A DNA stretch of 64,000 bases from Ignavibacteriales bacterium (lineage in GTDB: Bacteria > Bacteroidota > Ignavibacteria > Ignavibacteriales > Ignavibacteriaceae). The position numbers and the translations under genes are program-made. The DNA lies in the NCBI GenBank assembly GCA_016700155.1, contig CP065001.1, positions 1,984,001-2,048,000 of the forward strand, read 5' to 3'. Numbering within the stretch: position 1 is the stretch's first letter; every line of letters begins with the position of its first letter. This document shows, piece after piece, positions 26,535 through 34,406 of the stretch. Below the pieces are notes generated by a model. It had not been told where the DNA came from and made no database searches. It saw only the letters and a list, made by a program, of their open reading frames with translations.

Positions 26535-27713
26535 ATGAAAAATATTATTGCAGTTAAAGACAGTGAACTGTTTCTTAATACATATAACAGACTCCCTATA
26601 GATATATCGCATGGTAAGGGAGTATATCTGTACGATAAGTCAGGGAAAAAATATTTAGATTTTTTTTCCGGGTTGGCTGTTAATGCACTTGGTTATGCCC
26701 ATCCTGAAATAGTTGAAGCTGTGACGAATCAAATTCAAAGATTTGCACACCTGTCAAATAATTTTCTCACTGATATACAAATTGAATTCACGGAATTGCT
26801 TTTGAAACATTCCCGAATGTCAAAAGCATTTTTAACAAATAGCGGTACAGAATCAGTTGAGGCAGCAATAAAACTTGTGCGTAAAATAAAGGGTCCTGAT
26901 AAAATCATTTATTCTCTCTCCAACGGATTTCACGGAAGAACCTATGGAGCTGTTTCGCTTACTGCTAAAGAAAAATACCGAAAGGGTTTTGAACCGCTTC
27001 TGCCAAACACGGCTATTATAACTTTTAATGATGTCAATGAACTGAAACAAAATGTTAACGAGAATACCGCTGCTGTTTTTACTGAGTTCATACAAGGAGA
27101 GGGAGGTATCAACTGTTTAACTAAAGAATATGTCGATGTGCTGAATGATCTTAGAAATAAATTTGGTTTTATCATAGTCTCTGACTCAATTCAATGTGGT
27201 ATTGGAAGAACCGGCGATCCTTTTTCACACGATCATTATAATTTTACTCCGGATTTAATAGTAACCGCAAAAGCAATAGGCGGAGGCTTACCATTAGGAG
27301 CTTTGCTGGTGTCGGACAAATTATCAAGCGCTTTTGAGACTGGTACACATGGAACAACCTTCGGCGGCAACCCTGTATGCTGTGCTGCGGGCAAAGTAGT
27401 TCTTAAAAAAGTTTTTGAAGAAGGGCTTATTGATTCGGTTAGACAAAATGGAAAATTGTTCATTGAAAGACTTAACGTACTGAAAAGTAAGTATAGTGTT
27501 ATTAAAGAAATTCGCGGCAGAGGTTATATGATCGGGGTGGAAATGAAAAATGAATGTTCAGAGATTGTAACTGCGTTGCGGGAAAGATTTATCCTGGTGA
27601 ATTGCACGAATAATAATGTAATTAGAATTTTACCTCCGTTGATCGCAGAAATTGATCACATCAATTTATTCTTATATGAATTCGAGAAAGTGATTCAGGA
27701 AATCGAAGCATGA
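26535..27713 (+). CDS. argD: class III aminotransferase, ArgD-like
   Basis: PLP enzyme of the acetylornithine / succinyldiaminopimelate aminotransferase group: FFSGLAVNALGYAHP, LTNSGTESVEAAIKLVRK, NGFHGRTYGAVSLT, the PLP lysine in TAKAIGGGLPLGA (about residue 242), and THGTTFGGNP. 392 residues is standard. Odd: the usual DEVQ(T)G(V)GRTG segment reads SDSIQCGIGRTG; the PLP-binding Asp and the Gln remain, but Glu is Ser. Substrate is unproven. ATGA overlap with nadB. Confidence 0.82.
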   Translation: MKNIIAVKDSELFLNTYNRLPIDISHGKGVYLYDKSGKKYLDFFSGLAVNALGYAHPEIVEAVTNQIQRFAHLSNNFLTDIQIEFTELLLKHSRMSKAFLTNSGTESVEAAIKLVRKIKGPDKIIYSLSNGFHGRTYGAVSLTAKEKYRKGFEPLLPNTAIITFNDVNELKQNVNENTAAVFTEFIQGEGGINCLTKEYVDVLNDLRNKFGFIIVSDSIQCGIGRTGDPFSHDHYNFTPDLIVTAKAIGGGLPLGALLVSDKLSSAFETGTHGTTFGGNPVCCAAGKVVLKKVFEEGLIDSVRQNGKLFIERLNVLKSKYSVIKEIRGRGYMIGVEMKNECSEIVTALRERFILVNCTNNNVIRILPPLIAEIDHINLFLYEFEKVIQEIEA

Positions 27714-29335
27714 ATCTCAAAACAGATGTTCTGATAATTGGAAGCGGAATTGCCGGACTGTTCACAGCTCTAAAAGTATCTGAGTATGCTGATGTAATAA
27801 TCGTTACGAAAAAGGATAAAGCTGAATCGAATACGAATTATGCCCAGGGAGGAATCGCGTCTGTTATAGATCCAAATGATTCATATGAAAAACACATCAG
27901 TGATACTCTAGTTGCAGGTGCAAATCTCTGCAATGAAAAAATTGTTGAAATCACAATCAAAGAGGGCCCTGATAGGATAAATGATCTGATTGAGCTTGGT
28001 ACAAAATTCACTCATAAAAACGGAAAACTTGATCTCGCAAAAGAGGGTGGACATTCAAATCCGAGAATAGTTCATGCTAAAGATCTGACTGGAAAAATAA
28101 TTGAAAAAGCACTCATCGAAAAAGTCATGACAAAAAAGAATATTCACGTTCTCGAAAATTCATTTGCTATTGAACTAATAACCGAACATAATATTCAGCA
28201 GTTGAAGACTGCAAAACTGAATAACAGAAATTGTTGGGGTGCTTATATCCTTGATGTCAAACAAAATTCTGTTTTTAAGATTTCATCCAAAGTAACCATT
28301 CTTTCAACCGGAGGAATCGGACAGGTTTATCTTCATACAACAAATCCATCAATCGCAACGGGGGATGGATTTGCAATGGCGTACCGCGCCGGTGCAGAGA
28401 TGGGCAATATGGAATTCATTCAGTTTCATCCTACATCATTTTATAATCCTGTTCAAAAACAGCAATTACATAATTCTTCATTTCTTATTTCAGAAGCTGT
28501 AAGAGGATTTGGCGGAATTCTAAGGACTATTGATGGAAATGAATTCATGAAAAATTATGATGATAGAAAGGAACTTGCCCCGAGAGATATTGTTGCAAGG
28601 GCTATTGATAATGAATTAAAAAAACGCGGCGACGATTATGTTTACCTTGATATCACTCACAAAAAAGCCAGTGAAACTGTTGAACATTTTCCTAATATCT
28701 ATGAGACTTGTTTGAAAAGCGGAATCGATATTACCAAAGAATTTATTCCTGTCGTTCCTGCTGCACATTATGCATGTGGCGGTGTTGTAGTTGATGAATT
28801 TGCCAGATCATCTTTAAATGGATTATATGCATGCGGAGAAGTTTCTATGACGGGACTTCACGGAGCCAACCGTCTTGCGAGTAACTCGCTTTTGGAAGCT
28901 GTTGTATTTGGTTATAGAGCGTCGTTAGATATAAAAAAATTTCTTAACCAGAATAAAAGTGAAATTCCCGAAATACCTGAGTGGGATGATTCAGGAACTT
29001 TATCTTCTGATGAACGTGTTTTGATCACACACAGTTTTAAAGAAGTGAAACAGGTGATGTGGGATTATGTTGGTATAGTCAGGTCAAACTTAAGATTGGA
29101 TAAAGCTTACAAAAGACTACATACTCTTTTTGAAGAAACAGAAATTCTTTATAAAAAAACAAAAGTATTTGAAGATATATTGGAACTCCGGAATATTATA
29201 GCCTGCGCACATATGATTATAAAATCAGCGCGTCAAAGAAAAGAAAGCAGGGGATTACACTTTACACTCGACTATCCCAATACCGACGATTCAAATCATA
29301 GGTTCAACACAATTCTCCAGAATAAGAACTCTTAA
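27710..29335 (+). CDS. nadB: L-aspartate oxidase
   Basis: FAD enzyme oxidising L-aspartate to iminoaspartate for NAD synthesis. GSGIAGLFTAL (about residues 11-21) binds FAD; SNTNYAQGGIASV, the substrate loop with FIQFHPTSF, PAAHYACGGV and LHGANRLASNSLLEA are all present. 541 residues is normal. Partners nadA and nadC are not in this window. Its start overlaps argD by 4 bases; its end overlaps the convergent ppx gene. Confidence 0.95.
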   Translation: MNLKTDVLIIGSGIAGLFTALKVSEYADVIIVTKKDKAESNTNYAQGGIASVIDPNDSYEKHISDTLVAGANLCNEKIVEITIKEGPDRINDLIELGTKFTHKNGKLDLAKEGGHSNPRIVHAKDLTGKIIEKALIEKVMTKKNIHVLENSFAIELITEHNIQQLKTAKLNNRNCWGAYILDVKQNSVFKISSKVTILSTGGIGQVYLHTTNPSIATGDGFAMAYRAGAEMGNMEFIQFHPTSFYNPVQKQQLHNSSFLISEAVRGFGGILRTIDGNEFMKNYDDRKELAPRDIVARAIDNELKKRGDDYVYLDITHKKASETVEHFPNIYETCLKSGIDITKEFIPVVPAAHYACGGVVVDEFARSSLNGLYACGEVSMTGLHGANRLASNSLLEAVVFGYRASLDIKKFLNQNKSEIPEIPEWDDSGTLSSDERVLITHSFKEVKQVMWDYVGIVRSNLRLDKAYKRLHTLFEETEILYKKTKVFEDILELRNIIACAHMIIKSARQRKESRGLHFTLDYPNTDDSNHRFNTILQNKNS

Positions 29336-30252
29336 ACTTTATTAAGAAATTCTTCTATTACTCCATATCTGATCCCACGGGTACTTACAGTTAGGTTTTT
29401 TAATTTTAATAATTCCATTATATGCTTTAGTATTAGCGCTCCAGCTAAAATTACGTCCTCACGTCCTTCAATTATATTCCCAAAATTTGACCTCATCTCA
29501 ACCTGGGATAAATGTGAAAGCTGGATTATAGCTTTATCGATATCTTTAACGGAGAGTTGTGATCCATCGATTACTTCAGCATCAAAATTTTTCAACCCGG
29601 ATTTAATACACGCAAGTGTAGTCGGAGTACCAGCAACTGCTACTGCATTATTTGGCGAGAGAATAGCGAGATCTTTTTCAGAAAATACATCTATAATACT
29701 TTCTTTTGCAGATTCAATTTCGGTAGCTGCCGGTGGCTGTTCCAATAAAAATCTTTCACTTAAAGTAACAACACCAATTGGAAAACTTTTTCGATAATGT
29801 ATAGAATTTTTGCTGCCTGAAATGATTTCTGTACTTCCACCGCCAATATCAATAACTACCTTCGTCCCGCTTTTTTCAGAATCTGCTTTTGCCCCCTTGA
29901 AAGAATAATACGCTTCTGTTTCACCGGTTATTATGTCCACTTTTATTCCAAATACTTTCTGGATTTCCTCGACGATCTCACTACCGTTAGCAGCTATTCT
30001 AAATGCGTTCGTCGCAACAGCAAATACCTGTTCGCAGTTATACTCTTTTATGAACTTACTATAATCATCCAGAATCGTATAAAGTCTCAGGAGGTTTTCG
30101 TCAGGGAATTTATTTCCTTTAATAAGCCCTTTACCGATTCTTGGAATACTTGATTTTTCAATTATTGGTTTTAATAGTCTTTGTTCAAGATTTAACTCAG
30201 CAATAAGCAGCAATACAGTATTTGTCCCTATGTCAATTGAAGCAACAGTCAT
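29332..30252 (-). CDS. Ppx/GppA phosphatase family protein
   Basis: 306 residues of the actin-like ASKHA fold: SIDIGTNTVLLLI (phosphate 1 loop) and VVIDIGGGSTEII (phosphate 2 loop). It lacks the C-terminal HD-like domain of longer exopolyphosphatases, as in the short Ppx/GppA type. It would hydrolyse polyphosphate or pppGpp; which one is not clear. Stop codons of this gene and nadB overlap tail to tail. Confidence 0.9.
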   Translation of the reverse strand: MTVASIDIGTNTVLLLIAELNLEQRLLKPIIEKSSIPRIGKGLIKGNKFPDENLLRLYTILDDYSKFIKEYNCEQVFAVATNAFRIAANGSEIVEEIQKVFGIKVDIITGETEAYYSFKGAKADSEKSGTKVVIDIGGGSTEIISGSKNSIHYRKSFPIGVVTLSERFLLEQPPAATEIESAKESIIDVFSEKDLAILSPNNAVAVAGTPTTLACIKSGLKNFDAEVIDGSQLSVKDIDKAIIQLSHLSQVEMRSNFGNIIEGREDVILAGALILKHIMELLKLKNLTVSTRGIRYGVIEEFLNKV

Positions 30253-30268
30253 AATTTTTCTTTATTTT

Positions 30269-30289
30269 TATTTCAATCTTTCTGAAATA
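30269..30289. promoter_or_regulatory. short palindrome in a divergent intergenic region
   Basis: TATTTCA (30269-30275) and TGAAATA (30283-30289) flank a 7-base spacer between the divergent ppx/gppA gene and the next membrane-protein gene. It could be a shared operator, but 7-bp AT-rich palindromes also arise by chance. Confidence 0.25.
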
Positions 30290-30293
30290 ATAT

Positions 30294-30818
30294 ATGAGAA
30301 AAAGTAGTAAAGTATCAAACATATTTTTATTTATTGCATCATTAAGTGGAGCGTTATGGACTGGTTCATATTTACTTAGAACATTTATTTCTTACTGGTT
30401 CTTCGAGCCTGAAGATTTCGTTTTAAAAGCATTTATTACAACAGAAAATATGGCTGGCATCACTTATAGCCTGACACCTGTGGTGAGTACAACACTTATC
30501 TTATACTTGGTTTTTATAACTACTTTCATTCTGTACATTATCACCACTGACCTTAAACTAAAATTGAATGGCTGGTTATTTATTTCGCTACTTATTGTCT
30601 TAGTTACACTTCCGTTTGAAGCATACCTGATGACAATTGATTACAAGATGATAAGTTTTCTAACATCAGCCACCTATGATCCGGAAATGATAATTGATCT
30701 GATACGCAAAAGATTTAATGTACTTGGAAATTTCCCCATCGTAATTCTGTTTTGTTATTTTTCACTGTTCTATTTTATTATTTTCAGACCATTCACAAAG
30801 AAAATAAATGAAGATTAA
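30294..30818 (+). CDS. integral membrane protein of unknown function
   Basis: 174 residues with four hydrophobic segments (about residues 8-30, 62-84, 93-113 and 145-166) and basic ends. No motif recognised. The 3' end overlaps the next gene by 11 bases, so it is probably cotranscribed with the small protein and aroQ. Confidence 0.7.
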   Translation: MRKSSKVSNIFLFIASLSGALWTGSYLLRTFISYWFFEPEDFVLKAFITTENMAGITYSLTPVVSTTLILYLVFITTFILYIITTDLKLKLNGWLFISLLIVLVTLPFEAYLMTIDYKMISFLTSATYDPEMIIDLIRKRFNVLGNFPIVILFCYFSLFYFIIFRPFTKKINED

Positions 30819-31074
30819 AGAAAAAGAATTTGATATGGTGATTCAGGATCTTAAGGGACTCGCGGCTCAATTAGGTGCTGATGTACGCTTTGAGAAAGGT
30901 GATTTTAAGGGCGGTTACTGTTTATTGAGGGATAGCAAGGTTATCGTAATCAATAAAATGACTAATCAACAAAGAAAGGTTATGATATTATCCAAAGCCT
31001 TAAAGGATTTGGGAATAGAGGATATTTATCTGACACCTCGCCTTCGTGAAATTATTGATGAAATGGCAGAATGA
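30808..31074 (+). CDS. small conserved-looking cytoplasmic protein
   Basis: 88 residues, charged, no membrane segment: DMVIQDLKGLAAQLGADVRFEKGDFKGGYCLLRDSKVIVINK (read in pieces) suggests a small alpha/beta fold, and the tail is helical. Family not recognised. ATGA overlap with aroQ and an 11-base overlap with the upstream gene show it is translated as part of the cluster. Confidence 0.7.
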   Translation: MKIKEKEFDMVIQDLKGLAAQLGADVRFEKGDFKGGYCLLRDSKVIVINKMTNQQRKVMILSKALKDLGIEDIYLTPRLREIIDEMAE

Positions 31075-31511
31075 AAATACGTATCTTAGTTCTGAATGGA
31101 CCGAATCTGAATATGCTTGGCAAACGGAGCAAGTCGCATTACGGCATCAAGACTCTCTCTTTAATTAATGAACAGTTAGTCAAAAATTTTCCTGAGATCG
31201 AATTAGAATTCTTTCAAAGTAATATTGAGGGTGAATTAATTTCTAAAGTTCAGGAAGCGCATAACAAATTTAAAGGGTTAATTATTAATCCAGGAGGATT
31301 CGCCCATACTTCTGTCGCGTTAAGAGATGCACTTGAATTACTAGACATTCCCAAAATTGAAGTACATCTTTCAAATGTGGCAGCAAGGGAATCATTTAGG
31401 TCAATAATGTTAACTGCTTCTGTATGCAATGGTTATATAAGTGGTTTTAAAGAATATAGTTACATTGCAGGTATTCAGTTGCTCAAATCATTAATAAAAA
31501 AGAAAGGTTAA
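31071..31511 (+). CDS. aroQ: type II 3-dehydroquinate dehydratase
   Basis: Dehydrates 3-dehydroquinate in the shikimate pathway. Visible: LNGPNLNMLG, FFQSNIEGELI, INPGGFAHTSVALRDAL, EVHLSNVAARESFR and GYISGF. 146 residues is normal. The flexible lid reads GKRSKSHYG instead of the usual GxREPxxYG: the catalytic Arg and Tyr are kept, but the Glu-Pro is lost. Start ATGA overlaps the small protein upstream. Confidence 0.93.
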   Translation: MKIRILVLNGPNLNMLGKRSKSHYGIKTLSLINEQLVKNFPEIELEFFQSNIEGELISKVQEAHNKFKGLIINPGGFAHTSVALRDALELLDIPKIEVHLSNVAARESFRSIMLTASVCNGYISGFKEYSYIAGIQLLKSLIKKKG

Positions 31512-31512
31512 G

Positions 31513-32193
31513 ATGATAAAAGCAGTAATTTTCGATCTGGACAATACTCTTGTTGATTTTATGAAAATGAAAAGAAGAGCAATTGAAGAAGCAATTCCTG
31601 CTATGATAGACTCAGGATTAAATATTGCCCCTGAAACTGCCAGTACTATGATTGACGAGATTTATAAGGAGCAGGGAATAGAATATCAGCAGGTTTTCGA
31701 TATGTTCCTGAATAAAGTACTTAATAAAGTAGATTATAAAATTTTATCGGCAGGAATCGTTGCCTACAGAAGAGCAAGAGAAGCATCATTAATACCATAT
31801 CCTCACGTGTATTCTACTTTGAACCGGCTTCTAAAAATGGGCATCCGGATGGGAATTCTTTCAGATGCGCCTGTGAAAGAAGCCTGGCTGCGATTGGCAT
31901 CTTTAAATTTTCATCATATTATGGATGCTGTTGTTACGTTTGACGATACTGGTCATAGAAAACCTAACCCGGCACCGTTCCTGAAAGTTTTGGAAAGACT
32001 CGAAGTAAAACCTGAAAATGCTTTGATGGTAGGCGATTGGGCAGAAAGAGATATTGTCGGAGCTGCAAACGTTGGAATGAAAACTGCATTTGCTAAATAC
32101 GGTGACACATTTAATACAGAATCTCATACAGCGGACTTTGAACTGAATGATATAAGTGAACTAATCAAGATTATAGAGAACGAAAATAAATAA
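31513..32193 (+). CDS. HAD-superfamily hydrolase
   Basis: 226 residues: FDLDNTLVDF with the nucleophile Asp8 and Asp10, a helical cap with Arg/Lys patches, ILSDAP (motif II), the motif III Lys, and VGDWAERDIVGAANVGM (motif IV). A phosphatase of the GS/CbbY-like subgroup; substrate unknown. One base separates it from aroQ. Confidence 0.88.
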   Translation: MIKAVIFDLDNTLVDFMKMKRRAIEEAIPAMIDSGLNIAPETASTMIDEIYKEQGIEYQQVFDMFLNKVLNKVDYKILSAGIVAYRRAREASLIPYPHVYSTLNRLLKMGIRMGILSDAPVKEAWLRLASLNFHHIMDAVVTFDDTGHRKPNPAPFLKVLERLEVKPENALMVGDWAERDIVGAANVGMKTAFAKYGDTFNTESHTADFELNDISELIKIIENENK

Positions 32194-32227
32194 AGTTTCC
32201 CCTTAAAGTTATCTTTGACTCAGTGAC

Positions 32228-32257
32228 AGTAATATTGCTTATATAAACAGTATTACT
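32228..32257. promoter_or_regulatory. inverted repeat upstream of the MerR gene
   Basis: AGTAATATTG (32228-32237) and CAGTATTACT (32248-32257) pair at 9 of 10 positions around a 10-base AT-rich centre. It sits 29 bases before the merR ATG. It could be an autoregulatory operator or a weak terminator of the HAD transcript. Confidence 0.4.
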
Positions 32258-32286
32258 TATTTTACTTCCAAAATTTTAGAGATGCG

Positions 32287-32679
32287 ATGAAAGACCTTTC
32301 TATTAAAAAGTTATATTACTCAATAAGTGAAGTGAGCAAGATAACTGAAATGGAGCAGTACGTATTACGTTACTGGGAAACTGAATTTGAGCAGTTAAAG
32401 CCTCAGAAAAACAGAGCCGGGAATAGAATTTATACTAACAAAGATATCCAGTTGATCTTGCATATAAAAACTCTGTTGAGGGAAAAAAAGTATACAATAG
32501 AAGGCGCAAAAAAAATTCTTGAAAATTATTCACCCGATGGATCATCGAATGGTAATGATACAAGTCTGCATATTGTTGAACCAACTGCAATTGAACCCAA
32601 GAAAGAAAAACCTACCCTTAAGAAAGATCTGGAAGAAATAAGATCTTTGCTCGAAGATCTTTTGGTGAAATTTGAATAA
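32287..32679 (+). CDS. MerR-family transcriptional regulator
   Basis: 130 residues: an N-terminal winged helix (YYSISEVSKITEMEQYVLRYWETEF...NRIYTNKDIQLILHIKTLL), then a charged helix. The short C-terminal part has no cysteine metal site or effector domain, as in the HTH-only MerR type of Bacteroidetes. The stop codon abuts the tRNA gene with no spacing. Confidence 0.9.
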   Translation: MKDLSIKKLYYSISEVSKITEMEQYVLRYWETEFEQLKPQKNRAGNRIYTNKDIQLILHIKTLLREKKYTIEGAKKILENYSPDGSSNGNDTSLHIVEPTAIEPKKEKPTLKKDLEEIRSLLEDLLVKFE

Positions 32680-32753
32680 CGGAACGTGGCGCAGCCCGGT
32701 AGCGTACTTGAATGGGGTTCAAGGGGTCGCGGGTTCAAATCCCGCCGTTCCGA
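32680..32753 (+). tRNA. tRNA-Pro (anticodon GGG)
   Basis: 74 nt. The acceptor stem CGGAACG/CGTTCCG, the D arm GCGCAGCCCGGTAGCG, the anticodon stem CTTGA/TCAAG with loop ATGGGGT (anticodon GGG at 32714-32716), and the T arm GCGGGTTCAAATCCCGC all pair. Discriminator base A at 32753. The CCA end is not encoded. It starts at the base after the MerR stop codon and has its own terminator. Confidence 0.97.
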
Positions 32754-32754
32754 C

Positions 32755-32784
32755 AAGGCTCAGTTAACTGAGCCTTTTTTATTT
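32755..32784 (+). terminator. rho-independent terminator after tRNA-Pro
   Basis: AAGGCTCAG (32755-32763) and CTGAGCCTT (32768-32776) with a TTAA loop, followed by a T-rich tail. It begins two bases after the tRNA discriminator. Confidence 0.92.
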
Positions 32785-32918
32785 TAATCAAATCATCACA
32801 AAATTAATGACTTCTTAATTATCTACCTTTTTTCATTTCAACACCTGCCATATTTTAGAAACCAAATTTTATTGTGTAATTTTATTCATAAAATATTTTT
32901 AACAAAAAGAATGATTTA

Positions 32919-34406
32919 ATGAATAAAATAATTGAAAACGATAAGCCGAAATGTTTTTGCGGAATATTTGGAATTTACGGAACGCCATCTGCTGCCTTAC
33001 AAACTTATTATGGATTACACGCTTTGCAGCATAGGGGGCAAGAGGCAAGCGGGATTGTCACAAGGTCATTTAATAACAAAGATAAACCGGTCTTTAATTT
33101 ACAAAAGGGTGAAGGGTTGGTTTCAGAAGTTTTTGAGGATTCAAATTTATTTAACACAACGTTGACAGGCAGCGCCGCTATCGGGCATAACCGCTATTCA
33201 ACTACTGGTTCAACAAAATCGAGAAAGAACATTCAGCCTTTTGTTGTGAATTACAGGCTGGGAAACCTTGCTGTTTCCCATAACGGAAACCTTACAAATG
33301 CTAAAGAATTAAGAGAAGAACTAGTAAGAGAAGGCGCCATATTTCAAACCACAAGTGACACAGAAGTAATTCTCCATCTTATTGCCAGAAGTAAATTGGA
33401 AGACCAGGTTGAACAAATACGTGAAGCACTAAATAGAATTGAAGGAGCTTATTGCCTTACAATCCTTACTGATGATAAGTTAATTGCTGCACGGGATCCA
33501 CGTGGATTTCGCCCGCTCTCAATCGGTAAACTTAATAATGCATTTGTTGTTGCTTCCGAGACTTGTGCATTTGACATTATCTCAGCTAAATTTTTGCGAG
33601 AAGTAAATCCCGGCGAATTAGTAGTTATTGATGAAGAAGCATATCAGAATGGTCAGATAAAAAGTTCTAATATTACGGACGCTGTTGTATCAGAAAAGCA
33701 TTGCATTTTTGAATACATATACTTTTCACGTCCAGATAGTTTTATATTCGGTCATAATGTTGATAAGATGAGAAGACGCCTTGGTAAAATGCTTGCGAAA
33801 AAATACCCTGTTACCGATAAGGATGGCGAGAAGGTAATTGTCATAAGCGTACCGGATAGTTCAAATACAACTGCGCTTGGCTATCATCACGAACTAAAAA
33901 AGACAGGTGTTGATTCCAGGCTTGAGATCGGACTTATCAGAAGTCACTACATCGGAAGAACCTTTATTCAACCGGGACAGGAAAAAAGAGAGATCGGTGT
34001 CAGGATAAAGTTCAATATTGTTAAAGGAGTGCTTGAAGGCAGAACAGTTGTCGTTGTTGATGATTCAATCGTAAGAGGAACAACCTCCAAACAATTAATA
34101 AACCTAATCAGGGAAGCTAAACCAAAAGCTATTCATTTAAGAATTTCTTCATCACCTATAATGCATCCCTGTTATTATGGAATGGATTTCCCAAGCAGGG
34201 AAGAGTTGATTGCCTGCAGACATAATGGAAACATAAAAGATATTGCTAAGTACCTGGAAGTTGATAGTCTTGAATATCTGACAATTGATGAGATGCTTGA
34301 ATCAGTTTCAGAAGCAGATTCAACAAAATTTTGTACTGCATGCTTTTCAGGTGAATATCCAACCGAAGTTGACCTAAATTTCAAAAAGGAAATATATGAG
34401 ACTTAA
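32919..34406 (+). CDS. purF: amidophosphoribosyltransferase
   Basis: First committed step of purine synthesis: PRPP plus glutamine to phosphoribosylamine. A 13-residue propeptide precedes Cys14 (CGIFGIYG), the glutaminase nucleophile. The PRPP site reads VVVVDDSIVRGTTS. The four cysteines of the Bacillus-type Fe-S enzyme are present (KHCIFE, HPCYYG, CTAC with two). 495 residues. The 3' end overlaps the protease gene by 11 bases. ATG 32919; upstream is about 130 bases of AT-rich leader. Confidence 0.96.
   Translation: MNKIIENDKPKCFCGIFGIYGTPSAALQTYYGLHALQHRGQEASGIVTRSFNNKDKPVFNLQKGEGLVSEVFEDSNLFNTTLTGSAAIGHNRYSTTGSTKSRKNIQPFVVNYRLGNLAVSHNGNLTNAKELREELVREGAIFQTTSDTEVILHLIARSKLEDQVEQIREALNRIEGAYCLTILTDDKLIAARDPRGFRPLSIGKLNNAFVVASETCAFDIISAKFLREVNPGELVVIDEEAYQNGQIKSSNITDAVVSEKHCIFEYIYFSRPDSFIFGHNVDKMRRRLGKMLAKKYPVTDKDGEKVIVISVPDSSNTTALGYHHELKKTGVDSRLEIGLIRSHYIGRTFIQPGQEKREIGVRIKFNIVKGVLEGRTVVVVDDSIVRGTTSKQLINLIREAKPKAIHLRISSSPIMHPCYYGMDFPSREELIACRHNGNIKDIAKYLEVDSLEYLTIDEMLESVSEADSTKFCTACFSGEYPTEVDLNFKKEIYET

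Noticed and set aside
32680..32753. tRNA-Pro as an integration site for a mobile island
   Set aside because: No integrase beside it, no repeated tRNA end downstream, and ordinary genes (purF) follow.
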